DNA from: Gemmatimonadales bacterium
GTDB taxonomy: Bacteria; Gemmatimonadota; Gemmatimonadetes; Gemmatimonadales; GWC2-71-9
Length of the DNA stretch: 64,000 nt
NCBI GenBank assembly: GCA_036279355.1
Contig: DASUJH010000034.1
Location: forward strand, 101,678 to 165,677
Direction of reading: 5' to 3'
Both the position numbers and the translations under genes were made by a program. Within the stretch, counting starts at the first letter, position 1. Each line of letters starts with the position of its first letter. Of this stretch, positions 16,905 to 27,997 are shown one piece after another. The notes below the pieces were generated by a model. The model did not search any database, was not told the origin of the DNA, and worked only from the letters and a program-made list of their open reading frames with translations.

Positions 16905-19900
16905 ATGACGACACATATTGCCGCTTCCTTTGCCCCGCCGCGGCTCGACGACATGCTCGAGCGCCTGGGCGACGCCTTCCTCGCATTCGACGCCGACTGG
17001 CGCTGCACCTACGCCAATCGCGCCGCCATTCGGCTCCTGAGCGAGCGCTACGGCGCGGCTTCGGGTGACCCCACGGGCCGCGTGATCTGGGATCGCGTGC
17101 CAGGTCTCGCCGGCACGGCGCTCGAGACCGCGCTGCGCCGAGCCGCGGCCGCGCGCGTGCCAGTCTCATCCAGCGAACTGGATGCGCCGCGCGGCCGCGT
17201 GCTCGAAGCCCGCATCTTTCCCTCCGACGACGGCGTCTCGGCGCTCATCCGCGAGCTGACCGGTATCGAGTCAATCCCGCCGGACGACCCGGCATCCGGG
17301 CACGCGCGCGACGCGCTCGAGGGCATCAGCGAGCTGTTCTGCCACTGGGACGACGAGTGGCGCATCACCTACTGCAATCGCCGCGGCGAGGCCTACCTCC
17401 GTCACCTCGGGAAAGATCCGGACGGCATGCTCGGCCGTCCGGTGTGGGACGCCATGCCCGAGCTCGCCGGCACGAGCTTCCACGCGGCCGCGCTCCGGGC
17501 GGCCGCCGAGCGGCGGGAGGTGACGGTCGAAGATTGGTTCCGGCCGCCTGGGGTGGATCAATGCTTTGCCGTGCGATTCGTGCCGGTGGCGGGCGGCATG
17601 AACTGCTACGCACGGGACGTGACGCTCCGCCGCCGGGCGCAGGCCGGCATGGCGGAGACGCGGCGGCTTCTCCGCGAGAGCGAGGAGCGCTTCCGGTTGC
17701 TGGTCGAATCCATCGACGACGTCGTGTTCCGGCTCGATCGGGATGGCCGCTGCGTCGACATTTTCGGTCGCTGGCTCGAGCGCGAGGGCAGCCCCGCGCA
17801 GATGCTGCTCGGCCGCACCACGGGCGAGATCGTGGGCCCCGCTACCGCGCCGATGCACGAGGAGGCAAATCGCCGCGCCCTCGCGGGCGAGACCGTGGTG
17901 TACGAGTGGGAGCTGGTCCGCAAGCGTGGGAACAGGCACATGCAGGCCTCGCTCGCGCCGCTCCGGAACGCCGCGGGCGAGGTGATCGGCATCGTTGGCG
18001 TGAACCGCGACCTCACGAGCCGGGTCGAGAGCGAGCGCGAGATCCAGCGGCTCAACGCCGATCTCGAGCGCCAGGTGGCCGAGCTCCAGCGCCGTGAAAC
18101 CCATCAGCGGCTCCTGGCGGACACGAGCCGGCTGCTCGACGGCTCGCGCGAGCCCGAGGCCGCGCTCGCCGCCGTGGCCCGAGCGACGATCCCGGCGCTC
18201 GCCGACTTCACGATCCTCGACGTCTTCGATGACGACGGTCGACTCGAGCGCCTGCAACTGGCGCACGCCGAACCGGCCGTCGAGGCCCGCCTCGCCGCCG
18301 ACGCCCGCACCTGCACGCCCGACCCTGCGTGGGATGACCATCCGATCGTCCAGGTGCTCCGTACCGGCGCGCCGCTGCTCATGCCCGATCTCTCCGAATC
18401 CGAGGTCGCAGCGCTGGGCCGGCGCGAGTGCGACGCGGCGTTTCTCGCGGCGCTGGCACCGCGCTCGCTCATGGTGGTGCCGCTCCGCGCGCACGGGCAG
18501 AGCATCGGCAAGCTGACCTTCGGCTATTCGGCATCGGGCCGCCGGCACACGCCCGAGGACCTGGCGCTCGCGGAGGAGGTGGCGGGCCGCGCCGCGCTCG
18601 CCGCGGAGAACGCACGGCTCTTCCAAGCGGCCCAGCGCGAAGTGCGGCGGCGCACCGAAGCCGAGTCCACGGCCAGCCGCTGGGCCTTCATCTTCGAGCG
18701 CGCGGCCTGGGGTGTCAGCATCGCGAGCCCCGACGCACAGCGAATCGAGGCGGTGAACCCGGCGTTCGCGCGGCTGCACGGCTACGCGTCGAGCGAGCTG
18801 CAAGGCCGGCCGCTCGCCGATCTCGTGGCGCCGCACCGCCGCGCCGAGTGCGCGACGCAGATGGCGCGTGCGCGCGAGCAGGGTCACCAGATCTGGGAGT
18901 CGGAGCACCTGCGGCATGACGGCAGCGGCTTCCCGGTGCTGGTTGACGTCGCCGCGATCCGCGGCGGCGGCGAGCTGCTCTGCCTTGCGGCGACGGTGCA
19001 GGACCTCACCGAGCGCAAGCGGGCCGAGGAGCAGGTGCGGCAGGCGCAGAAGATGGATGCCGTGGGCCGGCTCGCCGGCGGTGTCGCCCACGACTTCAAC
19101 AACATGCTGATGATCATCCTCGGCTTCTGCGACCTGCTCGTCGAGAGCCTCGACCGGGACGACGCGCGACGGGCCGACGCACTGGAAATCCGCAAAGCCG
19201 CCGACCGCGCGTCCGCCCTCACCCGCCAGCTGCTCACGCTCGGCCACCCGCAGATCCTCAAGCGCCAGGTGATGAACCTGAACGAGGTGATCCGCGAGCT
19301 CGATCCGATGCTCCGGCCGCTCATTCGCGAGGACATCCGGCTGGTGGAGAGCCTCTCGGCGGGCCTGGGCGGCGTCGCGGCCGACCGGGGGCAGCTCGAG
19401 CAGATCGTCATGAACCTGGCGCTCAACGCCCGCGATGCGATGGCCCACGGCGGCCGCCTCACGATCGAGACGATCAACGTCGATCTGCCCGAGGGATACG
19501 CCTACCGGCACATCGGCATCGACATTCCCGCGGGGCCGTACGTCATGCTCGTGGTGAGCGACACCGGCCGCGGCATCGATCCCAGGGTGAAAGCGCGCCT
19601 CTTCGAGCCGTTCTTCACCACCAAGACCTCGGGCCGGAACACGGGGCTCGGCCTTGCCACCGTGTACAGCATCGTGACCCAGACCGGCGGCTACGTGTGG
19701 GTCGACAGCGAGCCGGGCGAGGGCGCGGCGTTCAAGATCTGTCTGCCGCGCATCGAGCCCGCGTCCGATGCCGCTGAACCCGTGACGCCTGAGTGCAGAC
19801 CGATCCGGGGCGGGGCCGAGTGTCTGCTGGTGGTCGAAGATGAAGACGCCGTGCGGAGCCTTGCCGGCCGCGTGCTCGCCGGGCTCGGCTACCTCGTGCT

Positions 19901-20213
19901 GGAGGCGGCAAACGGGCGCGAGGCGCTGGAGATCGCGCGGGAGTACCCGGGGTCCATCGATCTGCTGGTCACCGACGTCGTCATGCCGGAGATGGGCGGC
20001 CTCGACCTCATCGATGCATTGCTCGCGCTCCGGCCCGGCATCGGGGTGGTCGTGATGTCGGGGTACATGGAACCCGACCACGCGCGCGGCACCCTGCGCG
20101 ATGCCGGCATCCCCTTCCTTCCCAAGCCATTCTCCCCCGATGGTCTGAGCCGGCAGGTGCGCGACGTGCTCGATGCGCGCGCGGCCGGGGTCACGCATCA
20201 CAGCCCCTCCTGA
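16905..20213 (+). CDS. Multi-PAS/GAF hybrid sensor histidine kinase
   Basis: The roughly 1102-residue cytoplasmic protein has no membrane helix. Reading along it: two PAS-like units (about 12-120 and 135-240), a PAS with PAC (about 255-385, then a coiled coil), a GAF-like domain (about 400-560), another PAS (about 580-705), a HisKA domain with VAHDFNNML (His about 729), a HATPase with DTGRGIDPRVKARLFEPFFTT-type boxes, and a C-terminal receiver with LLVTDVVMPEMGG. It probably senses soluble or redox signals and passes phosphate to its own receiver. No output regulator adjoins it. A GTG lies immediately before the ATG start. Confidence 0.9.
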   Translation: MTTHIAASFAPPRLDDMLERLGDAFLAFDADWRCTYANRAAIRLLSERYGAASGDPTGRVIWDRVPGLAGTALETALRRAAAARVPVSSSELDAPRGRVLEARIFPSDDGVSALIRELTGIESIPPDDPASGHARDALEGISELFCHWDDEWRITYCNRRGEAYLRHLGKDPDGMLGRPVWDAMPELAGTSFHAAALRAAAERREVTVEDWFRPPGVDQCFAVRFVPVAGGMNCYARDVTLRRRAQAGMAETRRLLRESEERFRLLVESIDDVVFRLDRDGRCVDIFGRWLEREGSPAQMLLGRTTGEIVGPATAPMHEEANRRALAGETVVYEWELVRKRGNRHMQASLAPLRNAAGEVIGIVGVNRDLTSRVESEREIQRLNADLERQVAELQRRETHQRLLADTSRLLDGSREPEAALAAVARATIPALADFTILDVFDDDGRLERLQLAHAEPAVEARLAADARTCTPDPAWDDHPIVQVLRTGAPLLMPDLSESEVAALGRRECDAAFLAALAPRSLMVVPLRAHGQSIGKLTFGYSASGRRHTPEDLALAEEVAGRAALAAENARLFQAAQREVRRRTEAESTASRWAFIFERAAWGVSIASPDAQRIEAVNPAFARLHGYASSELQGRPLADLVAPHRRAECATQMARAREQGHQIWESEHLRHDGSGFPVLVDVAAIRGGGELLCLAATVQDLTERKRAEEQVRQAQKMDAVGRLAGGVAHDFNNMLMIILGFCDLLVESLDRDDARRADALEIRKAADRASALTRQLLTLGHPQILKRQVMNLNEVIRELDPMLRPLIREDIRLVESLSAGLGGVAADRGQLEQIVMNLALNARDAMAHGGRLTIETINVDLPEGYAYRHIGIDIPAGPYVMLVVSDTGRGIDPRVKARLFEPFFTTKTSGRNTGLGLATVYSIVTQTGGYVWVDSEPGEGAAFKICLPRIEPASDAAEPVTPECRPIRGGAECLLVVEDEDAVRSLAGRVLAGLGYLVLEAANGREALEIAREYPGSIDLLVTDVVMPEMGGLDLIDALLALRPGIGVVVMSGYMEPDHARGTLRDAGIPFLPKPFSPDGLSRQVRDVLDARAAGVTHHSPS

Positions 20214-20304
20214 GCCTCGCTTTCAATACTGGCCGCCACCACGCCCGCCCCGCGAAGCCGGTGTGAGGGCGAGCGGCAAGCCAGGTCAGGTGACGAGGTC
20301 ACGC

Positions 20305-20967
20305 GTGAAGCGGCCGTTCGACATCGATGTCGCGATCCGCCGGATCCGCCGCGCCGTCCGCCCGCTTCCCAAGGCCGCCATGTTCGCGCTGGCGGAGGAG
20401 GGGCACGCCACTCTCTTCGAGCAGGTCGTCGCCTGCATCATTTCAATTCGTACCCGCGATGAAGTGAGCCTGCCGGCGGCCAAGCGGCTCTTCGCCGCGG
20501 CCGGCACGCCGCGCGCGCTCGCCCGGATGGACCAGCGCGCCATCGCCCGCTGCATCCACGACGCGACGTTTCACGAGGCCAAGGCTCGGCAGATCCGGGC
20601 GCTGGCGCGGCGCACCGACGCCGAGTACGGCGGTCGTCTTCCATGCGATGCGGAGGTGCTCCGCTCGTTCCAGGGCGTAGGTCCCAAGTGCGCCAACCTG
20701 GCGCTCGGCATCGCGTGCGGCACGCGGCGGATCAGCGTCGATATCCACGTGCACCGGGTGACGAATCGCTGGGGCTACGTCGAGGCGCCAACTCCGGAAG
20801 CGACGATGGCGGCGCTCGAGGCGCGCCTTCCCGAGCGCTACTGGGTGGAGCTCAACGCGCTGCTGGTGCCGTTCGGGAAGCACGTGTGCACCGGGCGCCT
20901 GCCAAGGTGCTCCACTTGCCCGGTGCTCGACATGTGTCGGCAGATAGGGGTAGGGCAGCACAGGTAG
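20305..20967 (+). CDS. nth: Endonuclease III-like DNA glycosylase/AP lyase
   Basis: The 220-residue base-excision repair enzyme has a helix-hairpin-helix FQGVGPKCANLAL with the catalytic Lys, the catalytic Asp in SVDIHVHRV, and a C-terminal [4Fe-4S] cluster with C-x6-C-x2-C-x5-C (CTGRLPRCSTCPVLDMC). It removes oxidised pyrimidines and nicks the strand. The open frame extends upstream into the kinase gene. I chose the GTG at 20305 because GAGG sits eight bases before it and because it puts the product at family length; GTG 20290 is an alternative. Confidence 0.92.
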   Translation: MKRPFDIDVAIRRIRRAVRPLPKAAMFALAEEGHATLFEQVVACIISIRTRDEVSLPAAKRLFAAAGTPRALARMDQRAIARCIHDATFHEAKARQIRALARRTDAEYGGRLPCDAEVLRSFQGVGPKCANLALGIACGTRRISVDIHVHRVTNRWGYVEAPTPEATMAALEARLPERYWVELNALLVPFGKHVCTGRLPRCSTCPVLDMCRQIGVGQHR

Positions 20968-21000
20968 AAGGCCGTCGATACGGCGATCCCATCTCTCCCT

Positions 21001-21022
21001 GCCGGCTCTACCGCCTTGCCCC
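21001..21022. repeat. GGCGGTA-type short repeat (reverse orientation)
   Basis: The reverse complement reads GGGGCAAGGCGGTAGAGCC, matching the GGCGGTA repeat units found in pxpC, hslU and the gaps after xerC and gcvT. It lies in the 116-base gap between nth and the PilS-like kinase gene. Confidence 0.45.
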
Positions 21023-21083
21023 ATCATGCGGCTATCTTCCGCGCTGCTTCCGACCCCCACGCGACGGCAGTCCTCGAGGTACG

Positions 21084-22780
21084 ATGGCCTCTACCGCGGC
21101 CGTGCGGGCCGACGCGGCCGGCGGCCCCACCGGGGCGCCCGCCGCCCGGACCACGCTCCCCACCCAACGCACGCTCCTCACCTGGCTCTTCGTCGGCCGC
21201 CTCGTTCTGGCGCTCGCCACGCTCGTGGGCGCCTCGCTCGTCTGGACCGTGCGTCCCGACGTCTCGTTCATCAGCAGCATTGCGGTCGTCTTTGCGCTGA
21301 CGTTCACGGGATACGGCGCGTGGGCGGTCTTCATGCGCAACACGATCCCGAGCGCGCCGTTCCTCCAGCTCCAGGCGCTGGTCGATCTCGGGCTCGTCAC
21401 CGCGCTGGTGCACGTGTCGGGGCAGCCGCAGTCGGCATTTCCCGCGCTGTATGTGCTCGTGGTCGCGGCCTACGCGCTGCTCCTGCCACTGGGTTGGGGT
21501 GTGGTGACCGCGGCGGCGGCCTCGGCCATGTTTCTGGGAGACGTCTTGTGGGGCCAGGGCCTCGGTCTCGACAGCGCGTTCTGGGCCCAGTTCGGCGTCT
21601 TCAACATCGTGTTCCTGCTGGTGGCGCTTCTGAGCCACCGGCTGCGCGAGGCCGGCGTGTCGCAGGAGACGCTCGCCACGGAGCTCGAGCGCGTGCGGCT
21701 CGAGGCCGACGACATCCTGCGCAACATCCGCTCGGGCGTGCTCACGGTGGATGGGCGCGGCCGGCTCGCGTTCATCAATCCGACCGCGCAGCGGCTGCTT
21801 CACCTCGACGGCGATGCCCTCGTGGGCCAGCCGGTGCTCGACCAGCTCAAGCTGCGCTCGTCGGAGCTCTGGGCCGCGATCGCCACCGGTATCCGGAACG
21901 GCCGCAAGGTGAGCCGCGGCGAAGGCATGGTGCTGCACGAGGGGGGCAAGATCTTCCCCATCGGCTTGAGCACCACCGTGTTTCAGCCGCAGGCGCGGGA
22001 GACGCCGTCGGTGACGGCGATCTTCACCGACATCTCGGACCTGAAGCAGCTCCAGGAGCTGCACCTCCGGGCCGAGCGGCTGGAGGCAGTGGCGGCGCTC
22101 AGCGCGTCGCTCGCGCACGAGATCCGGAACCCGCTGGCGTCGATCCGGAGCTCGGTGGAGCAGCTCGCGCGCGGGCGCCACGCCACCGGCGACGAGCGGG
22201 TGCTGGCCGATCTCATCGTGCGCGAGAGCGACCGGCTGACCCGGCTGCTCAACGAGTTTCTCGATTTCTCGCGGGTGCGCGCCACCCAGGTGGGCCTGGT
22301 CGACCTGCGGGAGATCGCGACCGCCGTCGTGCGCCTGGTCCAGGAGCATCCCGACTGCTCGGCCGATGCTGCGATCGCGGTCGAGGGTCCGCGCACCATG
22401 CTCGAGGGCGATTCCGACCTGCTGCACCGCGTGCTCTCGAACCTCGTGCTCAACGCGGTGCAGGCGGCCAAGGGACCCGTCGCAGTGACCGTGCGGGTGG
22501 GCGCCGCCGATCCCAGCGAGCTGCCCGAGCGGAGCGATCTCGACCGCGCGGTTCGGCTGCAGGTGCGGGACGACGGGCCGGGCATTCCCGACGACATCCG
22601 CGAGCGGCTCTTCGAACCCTTCGTTTCCGGCCGGCCCGGCGGCAGCGGGCTCGGCCTTGCCATCGTGCAGCGCGCCGTGGAGGCGCACCGCGGGCTGGTG
22701 CTGGTCGAATCGGCGCCGGGCGCGGGAACCACGTTTACGATTTTTCTGCCGGCGCAATGGATGCTTGAGGAGGAGGTCGC

Positions 22781-22784
<4 letters not shown>
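21084..22784 (+). CDS. PilS-like membrane sensor histidine kinase
   Basis: The 566-residue kinase has about six hydrophobic helices in residues 30-200, a coiled-coil linker, a PAS domain (about 215-325), a HisKA box with LSASLAHEIRNPLASI (phospho-acceptor His345), and HATPase boxes RDDGPGIPDDIRERLFEPF and GGSGLGLAIVQRAVEAH. Six-helix N-terminus plus PAS is the plan of PilS, which controls type IV pilin transcription with PilR. GAGGTACG precedes the ATG. Its stop overlaps the ATG of the following NtrC-type regulator. The PilS role is inferred from architecture and from pilin genes 8 kb downstream. Confidence 0.85.
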
Positions 22785-24144
<1,360 letters not shown>

Positions 24145-24148
<4 letters not shown>

Positions 24149-25818
24149 GGGCGGGGTGGCTCCGGGGCCGGTGCGGCGGCGACTGCGCTCGTCATTGGAT
24201 AAATGCGCGCGGTTGCCTCGTCGAGGAGGTATGGCGTCCGCCCGGGAGCGAGGCGGAGCAGGCGCGCGTCGTCGGCGCCGCGATCGTACACCAGCCAGAC
24301 CTTCGCCTTGTCGTACGACGGCGGATTCGTGATCAGGCTGAAGTTGAAGGTGTGGTGGAGCTGATAACGGACGAACACAATCGCCGGCCCGGGAATCCGG
24401 TTCTCCAGCCCGCGGAAGTAGGCGTGGTACTCCCGGATCTGCCTTAGGTGCAGGGCACCGTCCCGCAGGTTCCAGACGACGAGCGGAGCGACGAGCACGA
24501 AGACCGCCACAATGCCGGCGGGCGCCCGGATGTCACGCCAGCGCTCGCGCATCCGGGGCCTTCCATACCACGCGACCAGCCGCGTGAGCTGCCAGATGCC
24601 CATGGCGGTAAGCAGCGTCAGGACCGGCTGAATCTCGAGATAGTAGACGGTCCAGATCGGCGAGTGGTAGTACACGAGATAGCCGATCATGAGCAGCGCA
24701 GAGGTGAGCGCCGCAAAGAGCACGGGCGCCGGCGCCACCAGCAGCCCGATCATGCCGAACGCGACACCGGCGAGCGTTCGGGCGATACCCCAGGTATCGA
24801 ACGCGAGTCCGAGACCTCTGTAGTAGAGGGCGTGCGGCAGCCGGGCCGGCGTATAGTCGGCGTGGCCGGGCCGGAATGCCTCGGTGAACTGCTTCATGTC
24901 TGGCGGCAGCTCGCGTTTGGCCGGCGACATGTTGATGCCGAACCCGGGGACGTCGAACGGGAAGTACGTCTCCGAGTACTGGACCATCGGGCTCACTCGC
25001 CAATCACCGAACACCTCATAGTTCTGGATCGGCAGCAAGGCGAGGATGCAGCCGCCCGCCGCAGCGGCCATGGTGAGCTCGGCCCAACGGCGTTCGCGGA
25101 TTACGTCGTACAGCACGACGCCGGCGACTGGAATCGCGAAGATGAGCATGGTCTGCGGGCGCGTAATGATCCCGAACGCAACCGCGCATGCAAGCGCGAC
25201 GAGCCACGCGCGGCCGCGCCGCTCCCGCCAAGCCAGCAGGGCCCACCAGGCGGCCAGCCAGAGGAAGCTCGTCGTCGTCTCCGAGAAATAGGTTCCGCGG
25301 AACCGGATGTCGGCGGGCGCCACGAGCCAGATCGCCCAGGCGAGCAACGCCACCCAACCGTTGGTGAAGCGGCGGGCGAGTGCGAAGAAGAGCCCGGCCG
25401 TGAGCCCCGTGAAAATGAGCGGCATGAGCCCCGGCGCGCCGAGCAGCACCCCCGGGGTGAGGGCGAGGCCCTGGCCCGGCGGATACTTGGGGGCGAGGCG
25501 CGGCACGACGAAGACATGGAACTGCTCGAAGAACTCCGGCAGCGGCGGACTCGGGGCGGTCCAGTGCCCCGAGGCGAAGAGCTGCGCCTGGAGCAGGTAT
25601 GCGGCCTCGTCGTGAATCACTGCGACCGGATTGAGCGACCCCTGGATCCACCAGTACGCCAGGAGGCTCACCAGGCCGACCACGAACGGGGCGGCGCGGC
25701 TGGACAGGAGGCGTTCGATCCTGTCGTCCGACCGCGGCGGAAACCAGCTGGCCAGGAGCGCCCCCGCGAGCACCAGCGCGACGGGGAGCAGCCAGATGGG
25801 CTGGAAGAAACGCATCAT
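24145..25818 (-). CDS. GT-C membrane glycosyltransferase (PMT/ArnT-like)
   Basis: The 557-residue protein has a dozen or so hydrophobic helices. Its first large extracytoplasmic loop contains the acidic motif VIHDEAAYLLQAQLFASG, where GT-C enzymes carry their catalytic Asp/Glu, followed by APKYPPGQGLAL. Such enzymes move a sugar from a polyprenyl-phosphate carrier to protein or lipid on the outer face of the membrane. Its ATG overlaps the methyltransferase stop (ATGA), making it third in a GT2-methyltransferase-GT-C operon. The acceptor is unknown; pilin is suggested by location. Confidence 0.82.
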
Positions 25819-26528
25819 GTGGTGGGGCTCTCTCTTTTGCGGCAGAGCACGAGGTATTGTCCGCCGAGCGGCAGGCGGGCGCAGGCTGGCTCGAGCGCAC
25901 GCAACCAGCGCAGCGCCCGCGGGAAGACGAACGCGAACGCGGTTTCGATGACCTCGAACCCCGCGGCGGCCGCCAAGCGCCGCGCCTCCGGTGGCGTGAT
26001 CGTCAGGGCATCGCGGTCGAACGGCACGCGGTGCATCACGTACCGCGTGCCAGGGTTCCACGGGTTGTTTTCCCAGAGGGCGAAATAGCCGCCCGGCCGG
26101 AGCGCGCCATGGATCGCGACCATCGCCGCGGCGCGCTCGCGCAGGGGAATGTGATGGAAGACGCCGTTGCAGAAGGCGAGATTAAAAGCGGTGCCCTTGA
26201 GGTCGTCCACCCGCGTGAAGCTCACCACGGACGACCCGTGCCGGCGCCGCGCGATCGCAAGGAGCTCGTCCGACACGTCCACCCCGACCACGCGGCTGGC
26301 ACCGAGCAGTTCGTGCATCAGCGCCGAACCGGTGCCGTCGCCGCAGCCGAAGTCGAGCACCGCGGCGGCCGAGGCGCCGCGCGTCCTGAGCCGCTCGGCC
26401 ACGAGCATGAGCCGGCCGCGAGCGAAGTAGAGCTTGTCTTCACCCGTGGCAGAGAGCCCGGCGTCGAGCTCCGCGTCGTACGTGGCGGCGTGAGCGTCGA
26501 ACCCGGCTGGCTCGGCGGCCGCGGTCAT
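25815..26528 (-). CDS. Class I SAM-dependent methyltransferase
   Basis: The 237-residue product has the SAM-binding motif AVLDFGCGDGTGSAL (about residues 53-67), an acidic strand VVGVDVSDELLAIARR, motif II CNGVFHHIPL and LRPGGYFALWENN. It belongs to the broad methyltransferase-11 type that includes sugar and polyketide methyltransferases. Its start at 26528 overlaps the GT2 stop and its stop overlaps the GT-C start, so it is tightly embedded in a glycosylation operon. It may methylate the transferred sugar or its lipid-linked precursor, which is inference. Confidence 0.85.
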   Translation of the reverse strand: MTAAAEPAGFDAHAATYDAELDAGLSATGEDKLYFARGRLMLVAERLRTRGASAAAVLDFGCGDGTGSALMHELLGASRVVGVDVSDELLAIARRRHGSSVVSFTRVDDLKGTAFNLAFCNGVFHHIPLRERAAAMVAIHGALRPGGYFALWENNPWNPGTRYVMHRVPFDRDALTITPPEARRLAAAAGFEVIETAFAFVFPRALRWLRALEPACARLPLGGQYLVLCRKRESPTT

Positions 26529-27748
26529 CCGCGGCGGAGCAGCAGGATGCTGCAGAAAAAACTCGAGAGGATCGTCTGCACGCCGAGGACGACGAGCATC
26601 ACGCCGGGAATGACCCAGCGGAGCGTGGCGGCGTAATCGAGCGCGCCGAAGTCGAGCGACACCCACCGGTGGACCACGACGAGGATGAGGGCCAGCCCGA
26701 CGGCGATCGCGGCGGCGCCGCCAAGCAGCCCGCGCTCGAGGTTGAACACGTGCAGCAGCCGGTCCATCCGCCGGTCGAGCGGCAGCAGGCCTTCGCTGAT
26801 GGCGAAGATCTTGGTCATCGCGGCAAAGATCACCGATTGGTAGCCGCAGATCGCGGCGAGGCTCGCCACGAGGATGGTATGCACGTCGAACGTCGCCGGC
26901 CCGAGGCGGACCCGGAGCATCCCGAAGCCGTAGCCCAGCGCGCCGGCCGCGATGAGCAGAAGGCCGGGCATGAGGAAGAGCCAGCGCGGGCTGTACAGGA
27001 GAAGAAAGCGCAGCGTGCGCCACCCGTCGCGGAAGGTGCGCAGGTGTGGGCGCCGAGTCCGCCGCCCGTCGGGATAGAGCGTGATCGGCACCTCCGCGAT
27101 ACGCGCCTCGCGGAGCGATGCCTTGATGATCATCTCGCTCGCGAACTCCATCCCCGTGCACCGCTGCTCCAGCGCGTCATACAGCTCCCGGCTGAAGCCG
27201 CGCATGCCGCAGTAGACGTCGTGGATGGGCGCGCGGAACCACCAGCGGGCGAGCGCCGAGAACATCGGGTTGCCCCACCAGCGATGCAGCACCGGCATCG
27301 CCCCCGGCATCACCCGGCCGCCGCCGCTCTCGAGCCGGCAGCCCTGCACCAGCTCGTAACCCTGACGCAGCCGAGCGAGAAACCGCGGCAGCTCCAGGAA
27401 GTCGTAGCTGTCGTCGGCATCGCCCATGAGGATGTACTTGCCCTGCGCCGCCGCGATGCCGCCCATGAGTGCCGCGCCGTAGCCGCGCTCCGCCACGCGC
27501 ACCACGCGCGCGCCAAGGCGCTCCGCGATCTCCTGCGAGCCGTCGGTGCTGCCGTTATCCGCGAGGATGACTTCCCCCGCGATGCCGTGCTCCCGAATGG
27601 CGCGGCACGCCTTCTCCACGCACGCGCCGACGGTCTCGGCCTCGTTGAGGCAGGGGATGACTACCGACAGCTCGATGCCGCTGCCGGTACGCGCGCGACG
27701 CGGCGTGCGAGCCGTAGCTCGCGGGAGCAGGATCGCCGAATCCGGCAT
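26525..27748 (-). CDS. GT2 glycosyltransferase, polyprenyl-phosphate-sugar synthase-like
   Basis: The 407-residue product has a GT-A domain: SVVIPCLNEAETVGACVEKA, ADNGSTDGSQEIAE, and the DXD-type GDADDSYDF. Downstream are the block CGMRGFSRELYDAL and a C-terminal half with about four membrane helices. This is the layout of DPM1/GtrB-type enzymes that put mannose or glucose on polyprenyl phosphate. It is the first gene of the three-gene operon (each junction an ATGA overlap). It would supply the carrier-linked sugar for the GT-C enzymes nearby; that link is inference. Confidence 0.88.
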   Translation of the reverse strand: MPDSAILLPRATARTPRRARTGSGIELSVVIPCLNEAETVGACVEKACRAIREHGIAGEVILADNGSTDGSQEIAERLGARVVRVAERGYGAALMGGIAAAQGKYILMGDADDSYDFLELPRFLARLRQGYELVQGCRLESGGGRVMPGAMPVLHRWWGNPMFSALARWWFRAPIHDVYCGMRGFSRELYDALEQRCTGMEFASEMIIKASLREARIAEVPITLYPDGRRTRRPHLRTFRDGWRTLRFLLLYSPRWLFLMPGLLLIAAGALGYGFGMLRVRLGPATFDVHTILVASLAAICGYQSVIFAAMTKIFAISEGLLPLDRRMDRLLHVFNLERGLLGGAAAIAVGLALILVVVHRWVSLDFGALDYAATLRWVIPGVMLVVLGVQTILSSFFCSILLLRRG

Positions 27749-27863
27749 TACCCGGCTCTCACGATGGCGGCGGGTCGGGCTATGGGGCTGACCATGCAGG
27801 ATTCCGGGGTCTCGGGTGTCGCACCGCCGGCGGAAGCCCGGTGCCAAGCCCCCACGGCTGAAC

Positions 27864-27875
27864 GCAAGCGCTTGC
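27864..27875. promoter_or_regulatory. Perfect 12-base palindrome in the divergent control region
   Basis: GCAAGCGCTTGC sits in the 249-base gap between the divergent GT2 operon and the first TMTC-like gene. It could be an operator serving both, but no regulator is known for it. Confidence 0.3.
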
Positions 27876-27997
27876 CGCGGAGCGGGTTACTCTGAATAGG
27901 GAACGGGATACAGGCGCCCGAAGTATTCAAATCCCGGACCACGACATGCAGCGCGGCCGCGGCTGGCTCGCTTCGTGCTAAACCTGCGCGCCACCTG

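Noticed and set aside
17271..20201. A 976-codon open frame antisense to the multi-PAS kinase
   Set aside because: Same antisense artefact of codon bias; all domains are on the plus strand.
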